Under the pieces are notes generated by a model, which was not told the origin of the DNA, did no database searches, and saw only the letters and a list, made by a program, of their open reading frames with translations. The position numbers and the translations under genes were made by a program. From contig JABAKD010000007.1 of assembly GCA_012845835.1 (NCBI GenBank), positions 4,034,225 to 4,098,224 on the forward strand: a stretch of 64,000 bases of DNA, written 5' to 3'. Positions 11,001 to 62,700 of the stretch are shown here, one piece after another (positions within the stretch are counted from its first letter, which is position 1; each line of letters opens with the position of its first letter). Source of the stretch: Undaria pinnatifida (taxonomy: Eukaryota > Sar > Phaeophyceae > Laminariales > Alariaceae).

Positions 11001-11050
11001 ACAGCACCACCTGCATTGGCCTCGCAACGTAGTGTGTCCTGGCGAGGCGT

Positions 11051-11600
<550 letters not shown>

Positions 11601-11639
11601 CGGGCAAAATGTTTTACTTTTGCGAAGAGGAAGCGGGGG

Positions 11640-11826
11640 TGTACTCAGTTCGTGCATGGCCGTAGTCGTATGAACATAGACCCTCGCATCCCTTCTTTGC
11701 CGGGACGGAGCACGTCGGGTTTTCACCAACCAGGTAGACATTACTTGCACCACGCGCGAAGCGCTGTGAGGTGTTCGGCGAGTCGCATGAAGGGTGAACT
11801 GCATTGTTCCAAGAAACGCTCGTAAG
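11640..11826 (+). repeat. Family F element copy
   Basis: GTACTCAGTTCGTGCATGGCC, then GTCGTATGAACATAGACCC, then GGTTTTCACCAACCAGG and a GTGAGGTGTTCGGCGAGTCG block. Further copies lie near 42.09-42.30 and 49.16-49.26 kb. Confidence 0.7.
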
Positions 11827-11857
11827 ACGGGGGGGGGGGCGGGGTTGAGCTAGTTAA

Positions 11858-50549
<38,692 letters not shown>

Positions 50550-50559
50550 CTGGACAAAA

Positions 50560-50884
50560 AAAAAGGGCGTACGATGAGTCATGCACACGGCCCTTGGGGT
50601 GCACCACCTCTACCATTTTCGTGTTCGTGGCAATCCGGTAGCGGAAGTTTTTTTTTTATTTCTTCATCCCTTGCACTACTGTCGCCCTCCCTCCCAGTAG
50701 TAGCTCAGATCCGGGGTCACATAGCGGGCCCTCCTCCTCCCTCCCCACTTCGGCACGCGCCTTCATTTTCATCGCGAGAAGAGTTCAGCGTTTTTTTCCC
50801 TCGTCGACTCGCGTCGAAATGTTGTCGGCTGCTCTAATTCCCCTTCGTGATGTAGTTGACTCAGAATCGAAGGGGTGTCGCAAG
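50560..50884. other. Probable 5' flank of the HECT gene
   Basis: A minus-strand ATG frame of 38 codons (50635-50780 region, MKMKARAEVGREEEG) could be the first exon. However, the same block (GGCGCGTGC...GTGGGGAGG) recurs in the kinase intron near 63.2 kb and so may be a repeat. No promoter motif is clear. Confidence 0.3.
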
Positions 50885-52010
50885 TTCAAAAAGGGAGAAC
50901 ACAGGCGTTTCTAAAAGCAACAACCAGGTAGAACGCTCAAAGAATAAAGTTGAAAGGGGAAAATACAGGCGTTTCTATAAGCTATAACCATGTAGGACGT
51001 GAAAACGCAAGTTGACAGAACACAGGCGTTTCTGTAAGCAAAATAAGGCAGAACGTAAAAAGCAAGTTGAAAGGGGGAGAACAGAGGCGTTTCTATGAGT
51101 CATAACCACGTAGAACGTAAAAAAGCAAGTTGAAAAGCGAAAGATCACAGTTGTTTCTATAAGCTATAAGCAGGTAAAACATACAAAAGCAAGCTGAAAT
51201 GAGGATTACACAAGCGGTTCTGTAAGCGATAACCATGTAGAACGGAAATATCAAGTTGAAAGGGAGAAAGCACAAGCGTTGCTGCGAGCGATAACCATGT
51301 AGAACGCACCGGTCGCCCCGGTGGCGTATCAGGTTATCCTCGAGCCTGGTATAGGTCAGTTTCATGAGTTCGAGCCCCGCCGAGTGCATACTCGCATAAA
51401 TTCGTTGAGACTTTTTCTCGTGCACAAATTGACTTGCGGAAAGAGCGAGAGCGTGAGTTAGCATCATTCGATGAAAAAGTGGACGAGCAGTGGGATTGCT
51501 GAACCCTATGCGCAATAAAAATTGAAGGCAAGAACCGGGGGGGAGAAGGGACGACACCTGTGACAACGGCATGTCCAGAAGCTGGAAAGTAAAAGTGTGA
51601 GAAAAATAAATAAAAAAAAGAACGTAAAAAGCAAGTTGAAAAGGGGAAAACACAGGCGTTTCTGTAAGTTATAGCCATGTATATGGAACGTAAAAATGCA
51701 AGTTGCAAGGGGGAGAACAGAAGCGTTTCTTCAAGCGAAAGCAAGGTAGAACGTGGAAAAAGCAAGTTAAAAAGGGGAAAACACAGGCATTTTTATGAGC
51801 TATAGCCATGTAGAACGAAAAAATCAAGTGGGCACGGGCAGAACACAGGCGTTTGCGTAAGCGATAACCATGTAGAACGCAACTAAAGCAAGTTGAAGAG
51901 GGGAGAACACAGGCGGTTCTGTAAGGAATAACCACGTAGAACGTGAAAAAGCAAGTTGAAAGGGGGAGAACACAGGCGTTTCTATAAGCGATACCCAGGC
52001 CCTTAAAGTT
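50885..52010. repeat. ~57 bp tandem repeat array split by a SINE
   Basis: About 14 diverged units of GCAAGTTGAAAGGGGGAGAA, CACAGGCGTTTCTATAAGCG and ATAACCATGTAGAACGTAAA. The array runs 50890-51306 and resumes at 51619. It fills the space between the two genes. Confidence 0.92.
51307..51618 (+). mobile_element. tRNA-derived SINE, copy 1
   Basis: 5' head GGTCGCCCCGGTGGCGTATC contains an A-box-like TGGCGTATCAGG (about 51322). GAGTTCGAGCCCC (51366-51378) fits a Pol III B box. A tRNA-unrelated body follows, then an A-rich 3' end (GAAAAATAAATAAAAAAA). AGAACG flanks both sides (51301-51306 and 51619-51624), a target-site duplication, and the insertion interrupts one unit of the 57 bp array. Confidence 0.85.
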
Positions 52011-52229
52011 AAAAGGCTAAAAAAAAAGTAAAGAAAAAGTAATTAGCAGTCGCCCAAGTAACCGGCCAAGTACCGCCGACAAGCCCAAACGGGTTTCATG
52101 GCTTTTTTCTATATTCGGCCAAACCAAGACCAGACAAACGTGTTTTCTGACTGTCAAGAAAACACAAATACCAGCTTTTTTACATACATACCTCGTCGCT
52201 CTTGCCTCATCTGGTGGTGCTAACTCTGT

Positions 52230-52331
52230 ATGTACGCCCTAAACAGAGCTCGCACACACCAAACACGTTGGAGAGTATATATATATATATATCGATGGGA
52301 ACCTCTTCCCAAGAAGAAGAAGAAAGGGATT
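52230..52331. other. 3' flank of kinase gene with TA repeat
   Basis: (TA)n at 52277-52292 just past the stop codon, within the likely 3' untranslated region. No canonical AATAAA identified. Confidence 0.4.
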
Positions 52332-53708
52332 TCACCGACCTGGCTGTGACTGCTGCTGTTTCTGGTTACGTTTTCTGCTTGACGACAGCAGCATCCGTCT
52401 CATCGCCCTCCCCGCCAGCTCTCCCCCCGGCCCCGACGCCACCAGCACGCGGAACGCTCCGGCCACCCGCCAGCCATCCTCGCCGCCCTCCCCTTCCTCG
52501 TAGTCTACCTCCGCTCCGTCCAGGTACCTGACAAAGTCCGGAGATGGGGGCCGGTCCTCTTTCTCCGAGGACGAGGAGGGATCGACTTCCTCGTTTCGGC
52601 CCAAAGTGGCGTCGTCGGCGGCATCATGGTCTTCTTCTGGGACAGACACCGCGGCTTCTGGGGTTGTCGTGGAATCCACAGCCGTGTCGCCCAGGTTCGT
52701 TTTGTCGCTCGGTTTCGAGGTTTCCACTGCCACGGTGGCGTCATTGTCGTCTTCGTCGAAGCTGTCGCTATCGTAGCCGTCTCTTGGTACCTCACCGGAA
52801 GGCTCCTTGCTTTGCTGACTGTCCACTTTCACAGCAGACGCAACGGGCTCTTCGCTAACAGTGGCATCTCCCTCCGCCGTGGAGTGACCATCAACGGCAA
52901 CCGCAGCCATTGGGTCGCCTCCCCCCGTATCTAACCGCGTCTCTGGTTGTGGCGGGGGCTGGTTGCCGGTCGGTTTCGGTGAGCTCGCCCCTCCTTTGAG
53001 TTCCTCCCAGGAGCTGTCAAAACTGTTCTCAACCCCTTTGCGGATAGCGCCATCCTTTCGTCCCGCTCTTTTCGCGAAGTATTCCTCGATCTGTTCAATT
53101 TCGCCCACCCTTTTTTTCACGTAGCCGGCTTCCCCCACCAGAGCGGTCTCCTCTGGTTGCTCAGGGTCATCAGGCAGGATGGTCGGTGGTCGCCTGACGT
53201 CTTTCCCCCATCCCGGCTCGTTTCGGTGTTCTTCCTCTGCGACGGCGAGCGCTTCCTCTGCTTCACTACGACCACCTATACCTTCAGCTCTACGTTTGTC
53301 GCTGGCCACATTAGGTTTGTGGACAACCGCGACAGTGCTTCCGACCGCTTCTTCCCCGCTGACCGCGCCCGTACCCGCGCTTATGGCTGAGATAATGGTG
53401 TCGCCGGTCACTACGCCACTGCCTTCGCCCACTCTGAAGACGTCCTTGGTCTTCTCGCCGGCCGCGCTAACATCAGCGCCTCCGCCTGAGCCACCGCGAG
53501 CACCACCCGCTGCACGGCCGTCGCGGTTTGTGGAGGCAGGGTTGAAGACGTCGTCGCGGAGAAGGCAGTCGGCCGAAGATAGCCGGGCCGAAGGTTCGTA
53601 ACGGAGCATCCCCGCCAGGAGATCTTGCAGAGCGCTTTCCCTCTCGTCGAATGTGCCTGCTGCCTTCCTTTCAGCGGCAATCCTTGCTCTGTTGCTGCGA
53701 CGCCGCGC
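52332..53708 (-). CDS. Kinase gene, last exon (end of C-lobe and acidic tail)
   Basis: 1377 nt, phase 0 start, stop TGA at 52332. Acceptor TATCCCGGTCAG/GCGCGG. The first ~60 residues ([50 protein letters not shown]) end the kinase fold with the R-lobe arginine. The remaining ~400 residues are rich in Glu, Asp, Ser, Gly and Thr. They contain short repeats of acidic clusters, and no domain. This is the only long exon in the window. A relic of its 5' border lies at 55398-55460. Confidence 0.88.
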   Translation of the reverse strand, partial: ARRRSNRARIAAERKAAGTFDERESALQDLLAGMLRYEPSARLSSADCLLRDDVFNPASTNRDGRAAGGARGGSGGGADVSAAGEKTKDVFRVGEGSGVVTGDTIISAISAGTGAVSGEEAVGSTVAVVHKPNVASDKRRAEGIGGRSEAEEALAVAEEEHRNEPGWGKDVRRPPTILPDDPEQPEETALVGEAGYVKKRVGEIEQIEEYFAKRAGRKDGAIRKGVENSFDSSWEELKGGASSPKPTGNQPPPQPETRLDTGGGDPMAAVAVDGHSTAEGDATVSEEPVASAVKVDSQQSKEPSGEVPRDGYDSDSFDEDDNDATVAVETSKPSDKTNLGDTAVDSTTTPEAAVSVPEEDHDAADDATLGRNEEVDPSSSSEKEDRPPSPDFVRYLDGAEVDYEEGEGGEDGWRVAGAFRVLVASGPGGELAGRAMRRMLLSSSRKRNQKQQQSQPGR

Positions 53709-56700
53709 CTGACCGGGATAAAAAAGGGTGTCAAACGCAACGCAGCGATGAGATTCGGGTGGGAGGCACACGATGGACATACCAGTACGTGTAACCTGGT
53801 TCTTCTGGTACGTATGGGTCTGGGCTATCTTGCCGCCCGGTTTTGTAGTATATCTGGTGGCTTACGGAGTGATCGTAGCTCGGCTTTCGTAGTCTAAACA
53901 CAGAAGCGGGGGTGTATTTTGAAGCCGAAATATGTCACTCTCGCTGATTAATTGCGTTTTTTTTTCTCAGGAAAATGGTACAACGTGCTTCGTATAAATT
54001 TTAAGCTCTCGTTGGAAACGTTCAGTGCGCAACTCCTCGGTGTGCCAAAAATAAAAGGCTTCAGTTTCAGCTGCACCGTCGCGACAAAAGGGAGTGTAAT
54101 CCCACCGTGAACGAACGTATCACCGCAACCTCAGCTACGAGCGGATGCGAGGTTTCAATTTCCACGTCCTAAGCCATCCCACGCTAGCTAGGGTTGCAGC
54201 AGAATTTTTTCGCCGCTTAACGCGAGGAGCTCAAACGAGGAGCTCAATCTCTTTCCCCCTAAAAAATGACATGACCTTCGACGGCATTCGTTCGCGCAAA
54301 CCCCAACCAAAGCCAACAGTTCTATGCGCTAGTCCCGAAACAAACAGGCTCGTAAAAAAAGCGTCCTACTAACCCGTAGTTTCACACTTGGGAAGCTCAG
54401 CCGGTCACAATCATTGTTTTGGCGCAAAAAAGTGCAGACCCTATTTTTTTTCACACACTTCTGCTTTCTTCCAGCTCCTGGACAAGCCGTAGTCACAGGT
54501 GTCGTCCCTTCTCCCCCCCCCCCGGTTCTTGCCTTCAATTTTTTTTTTATCGCGCATAGGGCTCAGCAACCCCACTGCTCGTCGATTTTTCATCGAGTGT
54601 TGCTACCTCACGCTTTCGCGCTTTCCGCAAGTCAATTTGTGCACAAGAAAAAGTCCCCACGAATGTATACGAGTATGCACTCGGGGGGATTCGAACTCAC
54701 GAAACTGATCTATACCAGGCTCGAGGATAACCTTATACGCCACCGGGGCGACCGGCTTTTACTGTGGGATGGCTCTACATCGACGACGATGTGCGGTAGA
54801 GGTAAGCCTTCTTTTTTCCTGAGGCTCAACACCGAAGAGGTGCGTGCACCCGTCGTTTTTCTCGAGCTCTTAGTTTCAGGAGCTCCGCTGGCTCCCCACC
54901 CAAATTTAAATAACTCGTCATTGAGAAAAAAAAATGAAAAGGTACAAAACCCGATGAATGATTGATTGATTCGTGCGAAAAAAAAAAAACATTTTTTTGC
55001 GAAAACAAATAAAATTGAAAATCCGACGAAACCATGGACTAAGAATAAGAAGCACACCGTCATGCAGAAAACGCTATTTTTATCCCGCAAAAAAAAAAAA
55101 AACACTCTATCGTAGCACGCGTCTATCGTTTTTTCGGGAAAACTGAAAAAGCGCAAACGCGATGCACAATCTCATGGCCCAGGTACGCAAAACAGAGGCG
55201 TTTTTCAACGCTAAACAAATTGGCCTCCCGACAAATTTTGGATTAAGGAGAGAGAGAGCCCCTTCATTAAGGAAATAATAATAAAAAAAAAATCCGGCAA
55301 TTTTGGGTTAAGGAGAGAAAAAAAAAAAATCGACAAATGTGCTCCGTAGTCTCAAGCACGCGTCTGGTTCTGTCAACAACAGTGGTGGTGGTCTCTTTTT
55401 TCTTTCCTTCGGCGACCTCCCTCGCTCCGCTCTCGGTTGCTGCGACGCCCTGCCCGATTACACCGCAAACAGAAAAAAACGTCTTTTTGCCGCACCGTGG
55501 CGAGGAACGAGCTAGGGAGCGAGTCCACGCACCCGGGGAGCGAGCCGCGCAAGCAGTGGGACACACACTCCGCTCCGGAAGACTGACTGACTAGGTTGCT
55601 CTTTCTCTCAGGTTGACAATTTTGTGGAACGAACAAAAATCAAGACGAATCGTTGCGATTTGGAAATAATTCTAGAACAGATGCACAAAAACGAAGAGAC
55701 TGCCGGTATGTATACGTGCGCCCTGAGAGCTCTACGAAGCCCCTGGCGGCTGCGGCGGAGGAGCGCGACTATTATTGCCTATCTCCTCCTTCGAGCGCCT
55801 AGCTCTACACCCTACCCACAAATTGTTTTTGTTGATAACAACGAAAAGTGACTTCCGATGAGCAATATCACACGGCCTAGGAATAAAAACGAAAAATAGA
55901 GCCCAAAAAACGAAAACGAAAACGAAAACGGAAACGAAAACGGAGAGTTCCGGCGACAAATACAGGAGTTTCAAAATTTAAAACCGAAAAAAAAAAAAAA
56001 AAAACAATGCCGAAAAATTTTCTTCCCCCTTCGTAGCAGAGGCGTCCACGGCAGGCCCTGACCCAACACCTTCTCACCTCTCGTCTCCCCGTACTCCCAT
56101 CCAAACATCCCTCCAAATCTCTTATCGGGCTGCCTCGAGGAGGTGGCGGTGTGTACCCCATCTCTCGCAGGCGGGATGCGATGGCCTGCGGAACCGGACC
56201 TAAAAGCGCGGCCATCGAAGCGGCCTGCGGGCCGATTTTTGGGCGGGCACGGGGTAAGCGTTACCGGTTAAATGGATCCAAAGTCACAGAAAGCGCTGTG
56301 AACCAGCGTAGAATCGAACCCAATGTTAGGGAAGACGGCGAAAACGTCTTGCACTCATCTAGTGCGGGGGTCCAACGGTGAAGGCGGTGGTGTGTGGAAG
56401 AGCAATACGACCGCCTGATAACGCGAGGCCGCCTTACTCATTCGGGTTCATGAGTGCAATTCCTTCCCCAGACGCGCCAAAGCACCGCGTTGTATCGGGA
56501 TACCGCCTTAGTCAGACCGCTTTATCGAAGGAAGCCGTCATATTCATTCGGGGTCATGAGTGCAATTCCTTCCCCAGACGCGCCAAAGCGATTTCTGACC
56601 GCCTTGTATCGGGATACCGTCTTATTCAGACCGCCTTATAGAGGAAGGCCGCCCTATTCATTCGGGGTCATGAGTGCAATTCCTTCCCCAGACGCGCCAA

Positions 56701-59700
56701 AGCGATTTTTGACTGCCTTATATCGGGATACCGCCTTATTCAGACCGCTTTATCGAAGGGAGCCGTCATATTCATTCGGGGTAATGAGTGCAATTCCTTC
56801 CCCAGACGCGCCAAAGCGATTTCTGACCGCCTTGTATCGGGATACCGCCTTAGTCAGACTGCCTTATAGAGGAAGGCCGCCCTATTCATTCGACGTAATG
56901 AGTGCAATTCCTTCCCCAGACGCGCCAAAGCGATTTTTGACCGCCTTGTATCGGGATACCGCCTTATTCAGACCACCTTATTGGGAAACCCCGCAGGAGC
57001 GTGTGGCGTACTGTAGTCTTTTGCCACGCCATGCTATGGTGTTGCCGTGGGAGCCCAACAAGGTGCAAGATCTAGCTATGGAAATGATACAATATAAAGG
57101 GGTTTCACATGCCTTTGAGGGCATGCGCGTATAGGAAAAAAGGGAATGATGCTTTTGCTCCGAGGAGTTCACACGACCAGCTCTATCCGTGACGCTTGCA
57201 GGACTAATGCAAGCGCTTATCTAAGTACAAGTGAGTGACCAACGAGGTCCCTGCGTAGTAGAGAGATGGCCTGTGTCTGTAACTGCTCCTAGTATAATTA
57301 CAACGAAAGGACTACGCGGTGCAGTAGAGAAAACCTAGCGTATGGCACACGCGTGCTACGATAGATAGGGATATTAATTATTTTCTGAAAAGCGTTTTTT
57401 TTTTTTTCATGGCGTGGGGCGGGGCTTCTTGACCCAAACTCATCGGAATTTCTTTCTTTTTTTTCGATTCTTGTTTTTGTTTTCAACATATATATATTGT
57501 TGATGTGTAGCCTACCCCTAGGCCATGGATTTTTGAATTTTTTTTTTGTTTTCACGGTTCTATGGGTGATGACGTTTTTTTTTTTTTTGGTCCTCAAACT
57601 CCTCCCTATACTAATTCCAACTAATTTTTGGGGTTATAAATAACCCCTTTTAGATCTCGAGAACCCCTCCCTGTACTAATTCCAAGTAATTTGTCGGGTT
57701 ATAAATAAACCCTTTTAGAGCCCGAAAACCTTTCCTTATGCGAATTCCAAGAAATTTTCCGGGTTATAAAATAAACCCTTTTCGATCCCGAAAACCCCTC
57801 CTTATGCTAATTCCAAGTTGTTTTCCCCAAAACGGGTTTCCGGCCATAAAGGCGTCAATCAAGTAACAAATCACCTTTTTAGATCCCGAAAACCCCTCCC
57901 TATACTATTCCAAGTTGTTGTTGTTTTTTTTGGGAGGGGGGAGGGGGTGAGGCCCAAAGCTCCCTTAAAGAAAAGAGCTTCAGAAACGAACGTGGCACTG
58001 TACACCTCTGCCCACCGTAGTGCTCACGCGGCGTCGGTCGTTCCGAAAAGGCGGGGTTCCGGGATGTTTCGGCGCCATGTGCGCACAGCAGAAGGCCCGA
58101 ATTCGAGGGCGCTGCGGCATGTTTTTCATTAGCTACATCGTCAACTTTGTTTTTGCGTTGGGGGTGTGTGTGATGTCTGTGCTCCACTCGGTCCTAAATC
58201 AACCTTTTTCATGAAGAGCAAGGCTACGGTATTTAGGGGGAGGGGGAGGGCGTGTTAGGGGGGGCGTTTATTTTCGCAATGGCTCCGGGCCACTCGCGTG
58301 AGTGATCCCCCCCCCCCTAACATGCCCCCCCCCCCCTCCCTCCCTCCTCGTCCTTTGCGGCTTTACGCGTTCGTGCCTGTTTCTACTCTGCGATGTGGAT
58401 CCGCCTTCTGAGGGTTGGCTACGTTGCCTGCGCCAAGCAGGTATGGCCCAAGGGTAATTTCGTCGGTGAGGGCACGGAGTCACTCGTGCCTGTGGCCAAA
58501 AACCCAGTGGTGAAAAAAAGAAGGGAGCCCCCCCCCCCCCCCCTACCCTCCCCTTCGTGCTAGAATCGAGGTGCACCCCACGATTTGTTTTCCGAGGTTT
58601 TCCTCAATTCGGGAGCCTTAGGAAGACAACTCTCCCGAAACAATGATTTGGAGAAGACTATAACCGCAAAAAAAAAAAAAATACTCGACGAGAATCATGC
58701 AGGCCAAAAAAAAAAGAAAAATGGCCGATACCAGGTACTTTTTTTTCCCCCGACGAATTTGGGTTAAAAATGCGCTGTCCTTCAGGAAAACAACATAGCC
58801 AAAAAAAGGTATACCTCTATCGTACATAGAAGGCGTTTTTTTCCACATACTCACAAGTTCGCCTTCGTCTTGACCGGGGAAGAGGGGCCGCCCCGAGCAC
58901 ATCTCCGCCGCTAGGCAGGCGCACGCCCACACGTCCACCCCCTCGCCGTAGGCCATCGATCCGGCGAGCATCTCGGGGGCGCGGTACCAGCGGCTCCCGA
59001 CGTACTCCGTCAATCTGGATTAGAAATATTGACGCGGGACACGTATGCAATGATGGAAGGCAATCATGGCACCGGGAAATGTTCGCTTACTGTGAAGACT
59101 GGGCTGAGGGACGTGCTGTGGCGGTATAGGAGTTCGTAGAGACTTTTTTGTTTTTTTTGTGCCACTCAAAGGGAACGGTAGAGGTTCACCATGTTTTTTT
59201 TCTGGGTCGAAAATATTTCCGCGGGGCATGTGTGGGGTGATGGAAGATAATCATGGCACCGGGGGATAGACGCCTACTGTGTAGACTGGGCTGAGGGACA
59301 TGCTGTGGCGGTACAGGAGTTCGTAGAGACTTATTTGATTTTTTGTGCCACTCAAAGGGAACGGTAAAGGTGTTCACCGTATTTTTTTGTCTGGATCGAA
59401 TATATTGCCGCGGGCATGTGTGGGGTGATGGAAGTCCATCGTGCCACGGGGGGTTAGACGCCTACCATATGGACTAGATTGAAAGACGTGCTACACGGCA
59501 TGGGAGTTCGTAGAGACTAAATGTTTTATGTATGCCACTCAAATGGAACGGCAGAGGTACACTGGCGGGTTTTTTTTTCCCTTCTGAAGGCGGTGGCTTG
59601 AGGAGCTCTTATGTCTTTTAAGTAAGGCGAAACCTTATTTTCCGAAGACCAAAACAAACGCACCGGTCAGGTTGTCGTACCATGCTAACCTATAGTTCCA

Positions 59701-62700
59701 CGCTGGAGGATCTTAAAACCGGTCCGAAAGGTTTGAAACCTTTCGCCGCAAAAACTGCAGCCGCTACCACGGGACAACGCGGCAACAAAATTACCAACTG
59801 CTCATGCTTCGGAGTATCATATCAACGTATTTCCTTGCTCTATCCGGCGACGTTTGCTTGTACTCGAGGCTGAAGCTCACGAGGCCTACATTTTTTCGGA
59901 TGGCTAAAAGTCGAAAACACTGGGATTATCTTTGTACCTTCTAGTTCCGGAAGGGGTCCCACCGGCTAGACTTGGAGGTGCTGCTCCTGCTGCTGCTGCT
60001 GCTGCTGATGCCGAGGTCGGATGACCAGCGTCTTTTTCCTTAGCCTTTCTGGCGGTTCCCAGGTCGCACAGCTGTCGTTCGTTGAACCACAATGGCACGC
60101 GGGGGCAAATAGGACAACGTAGCACAGGTTACGTATCCGCTGTACAGTATGCTTCTCCGACAAACACTACCTTATCTCTTCTGCTGCTGTTGCCGAAATT
60201 ATCGCACAAAGAAATCGGAATAGACTGCTCGCAAAACACGTGGGTGCACGTCTTTGCTGTACATTTTGATCAAAACAGTGGAATGGCACGCGGGGGGCAG
60301 AAAGGGTGTATCGCAGGCTCTTCGGGGTGTTTCACAGGCTATTCTGGGTGTTTCACAGACTATTCGGTGTATCACAGGCTATTCGGTGCACCACGGGTTA
60401 TTTGGTGTATCTCACAGGTTTATGTGTATCACAGGCTATTCGGTGTATCACAGGCCATTCCGTGTAGCACAGGCTTTTCGGTGCACCACAGGCTATTCGG
60501 TGTATCACAGGCTATTTGGTGCACCACAGGCTACTCATTGTAACACAAGGCTATTCGGTTTGACACAGGCTATTCGGTGTATCACAGGCTATTCGGTGTA
60601 ACACAAGGCTATTCGGACACATGCAACACGGTAGATGTGCCAAAAAAAAAAAAAATCCGAGTCGGCTCCTGGCGTGGGAAGCTCTACAACTCCACCCGAC
60701 GAACAGTCCCATGGCCTAGCTAGAGAAAACAAGAACGAAAGGGGGGGGGGGAGGGGGAATGCGAAAAGAAAAAAATGCGGAAAAAAACAAAACAAAAAAA
60801 TGCCGACGATATCGGGTCCACAACAACAAGCCTCGTCATACGTACTCAGAAAAATACAAAATACAAAAAAGAAGAAAAAAAAGTGCCACGTACCTCTGTC
60901 GTAAGAACGCGTGTTCGCTGTACGGAGAGGGCTCGCGGCCAAAAACGACAGAAACCTCAACCCAATGGGCTCACAGGTAAGGGGAGAGGTACAAAAAAAC
61001 GTAACCTTATCCCTGTACATGCATGAGGAAAATTCACTATGTACGGAGATCCACTGCGAGCAGGATGAATTATCAAACAACAAAGGGGGCAAAAAAAGCA
61101 CCCGGGGCCTTGTAAAAAAAAAGCGCTTTGGCTACAGATTATTTTCTTTGGCTGGTCTTGTCAAGTGTACAGAGCCTCAATCGAACGCAGTTGTAGCGTA
61201 GGAGAGCTCGCCTAAAAACGGGCGATGCTTCCGGGTTTTTCGTGAAAATTTTATCCGGTTTACAGTGGATCTCCGTAACATAAAGAATGCATGCTACGGT
61301 AGGCACAGCTGCGGCAATGGGGGGGGGGGGGGTCACTTCTGGGGCCTTTATTTCTTGTGCAGGGTGGCTCGGGGTCATTTCGTCTGACTGAGAAACCCCC
61401 TGCTGCTTTTGCGGCGTGCGCTGTTTCAATCTTGCGATTTTGAAAAGCCGCGAATGGAACGGTGATGGGTAAGCTCTACGCCGCGCCGGTCAAAAAACTC
61501 GCCTGAAAGTTTTTTGTTTTTGCTCGTCGGTGAAGTACAGTTGTTAAGGTATGAGTGGGGTATTACTGTAGTCCGTTTGACTACTTGCAAAAGGTTAACC
61601 AATAGCTTACCCAAACTAAGCCTTTCCACACCCCCCCCCCCCTGAAACGGCGGAGTATCAGGTCGGCCGGATATACGGGCGGACCTGTCAATATCCAAGC
61701 GGTTTCATTTCCTGAGTATACCGGCGAGAGCATATTTTCGTGTTCGACATGGGGAAAGCCTGAAAAACAATATTGCTGTGGACGGTGGGACTCGAACCGA
61801 CGACCCAGAAAACCCATGGTCCTGCCGATGACGCCATTTGTAAAGGGTATTAGAGGGGTATCAGTCTGTTTGACCACTTGCGAAGGGTTAACCGATAGCT
61901 TACTTACCCTAACTAAGCCTTACAACAGGCCAGGCCACTCGTGCGAGTGGCCTGAAAAAAAAAAAAAAACGGAGGAGGAAAAGGGGGGCTTTGACATCCC
62001 CCCCTACCGAATTGTTCTACTCGTAGCACGTAAATTTCTGAATTTCTGGGGCTGCTTACTCGAAGAACTCCCTGCGAAAAAAAAAAAAAAAAAAACGGCT
62101 CTACAAGAAAACGGCGCACGCCTCACCCGAGCGAAACCCCCATGGAGGCCTGTTAATAGTAGGCGTGTTGAATGACAAGCCGCGTGTTGTGGCGGGAGGT
62201 ATACCGCGTACACCGTATTTTTTCGTTCATATAAACCCTTCGCTCGAGGGGGCTAGTCTAGCTAGCTAGCTCTACATTCTCTGTACAAAAATTAAAAAAA
62301 AATAAGTTCATTTGAGAGGGCCCAGGGGGAAAGTACAAGCGGTACGCCTGACGAACACAACTCCCCCATCATGGTATAGGCATACGACGAACAGAACGTG
62401 CAAGAAGTTGAAAAAAAAAATGAGCGTTATGGGTCAAGGGAAGGAGTCCGACAAAATACTGCTCGCCTTTGTCGCCGCGAGGGCCTAAGGACGAGGCCCT
62501 ACTGATTCTACGATAGCCCCCCCCCCCCCCCCCCCCCGCGCGCGCGAAACCAGCGGTCTTCTTTAACAAACATTGCACGGCTGCTCGACACGAGGAAGGG
62601 CGCTAACAAAAAATAGTCTCCATGTGTTTCGTTGTTTGCAAAGAAAAGACTATCGAACGATGGCCGTTGGGATGGCAAGGAAGGGGCACCGAATTTCAGG

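Noticed and set aside
52202-53601. Plus-strand frames opposite the kinase last exon
   Set aside because: They are antisense shadows of a GC-rich coding exon.
51093-54965. Similar protein frames at 51.1-51.65 and 54.4-54.97 kb suggesting a gene pair
   Set aside because: The similarity is fully explained by two copies of a tRNA-derived SINE in opposite orientation.
56454-57134. 226-codon frame with [14 protein letters not shown] repeats
   Set aside because: It is a by-product of a 120 bp tandem repeat lying antisense in a kinase intron, without start context or domain.
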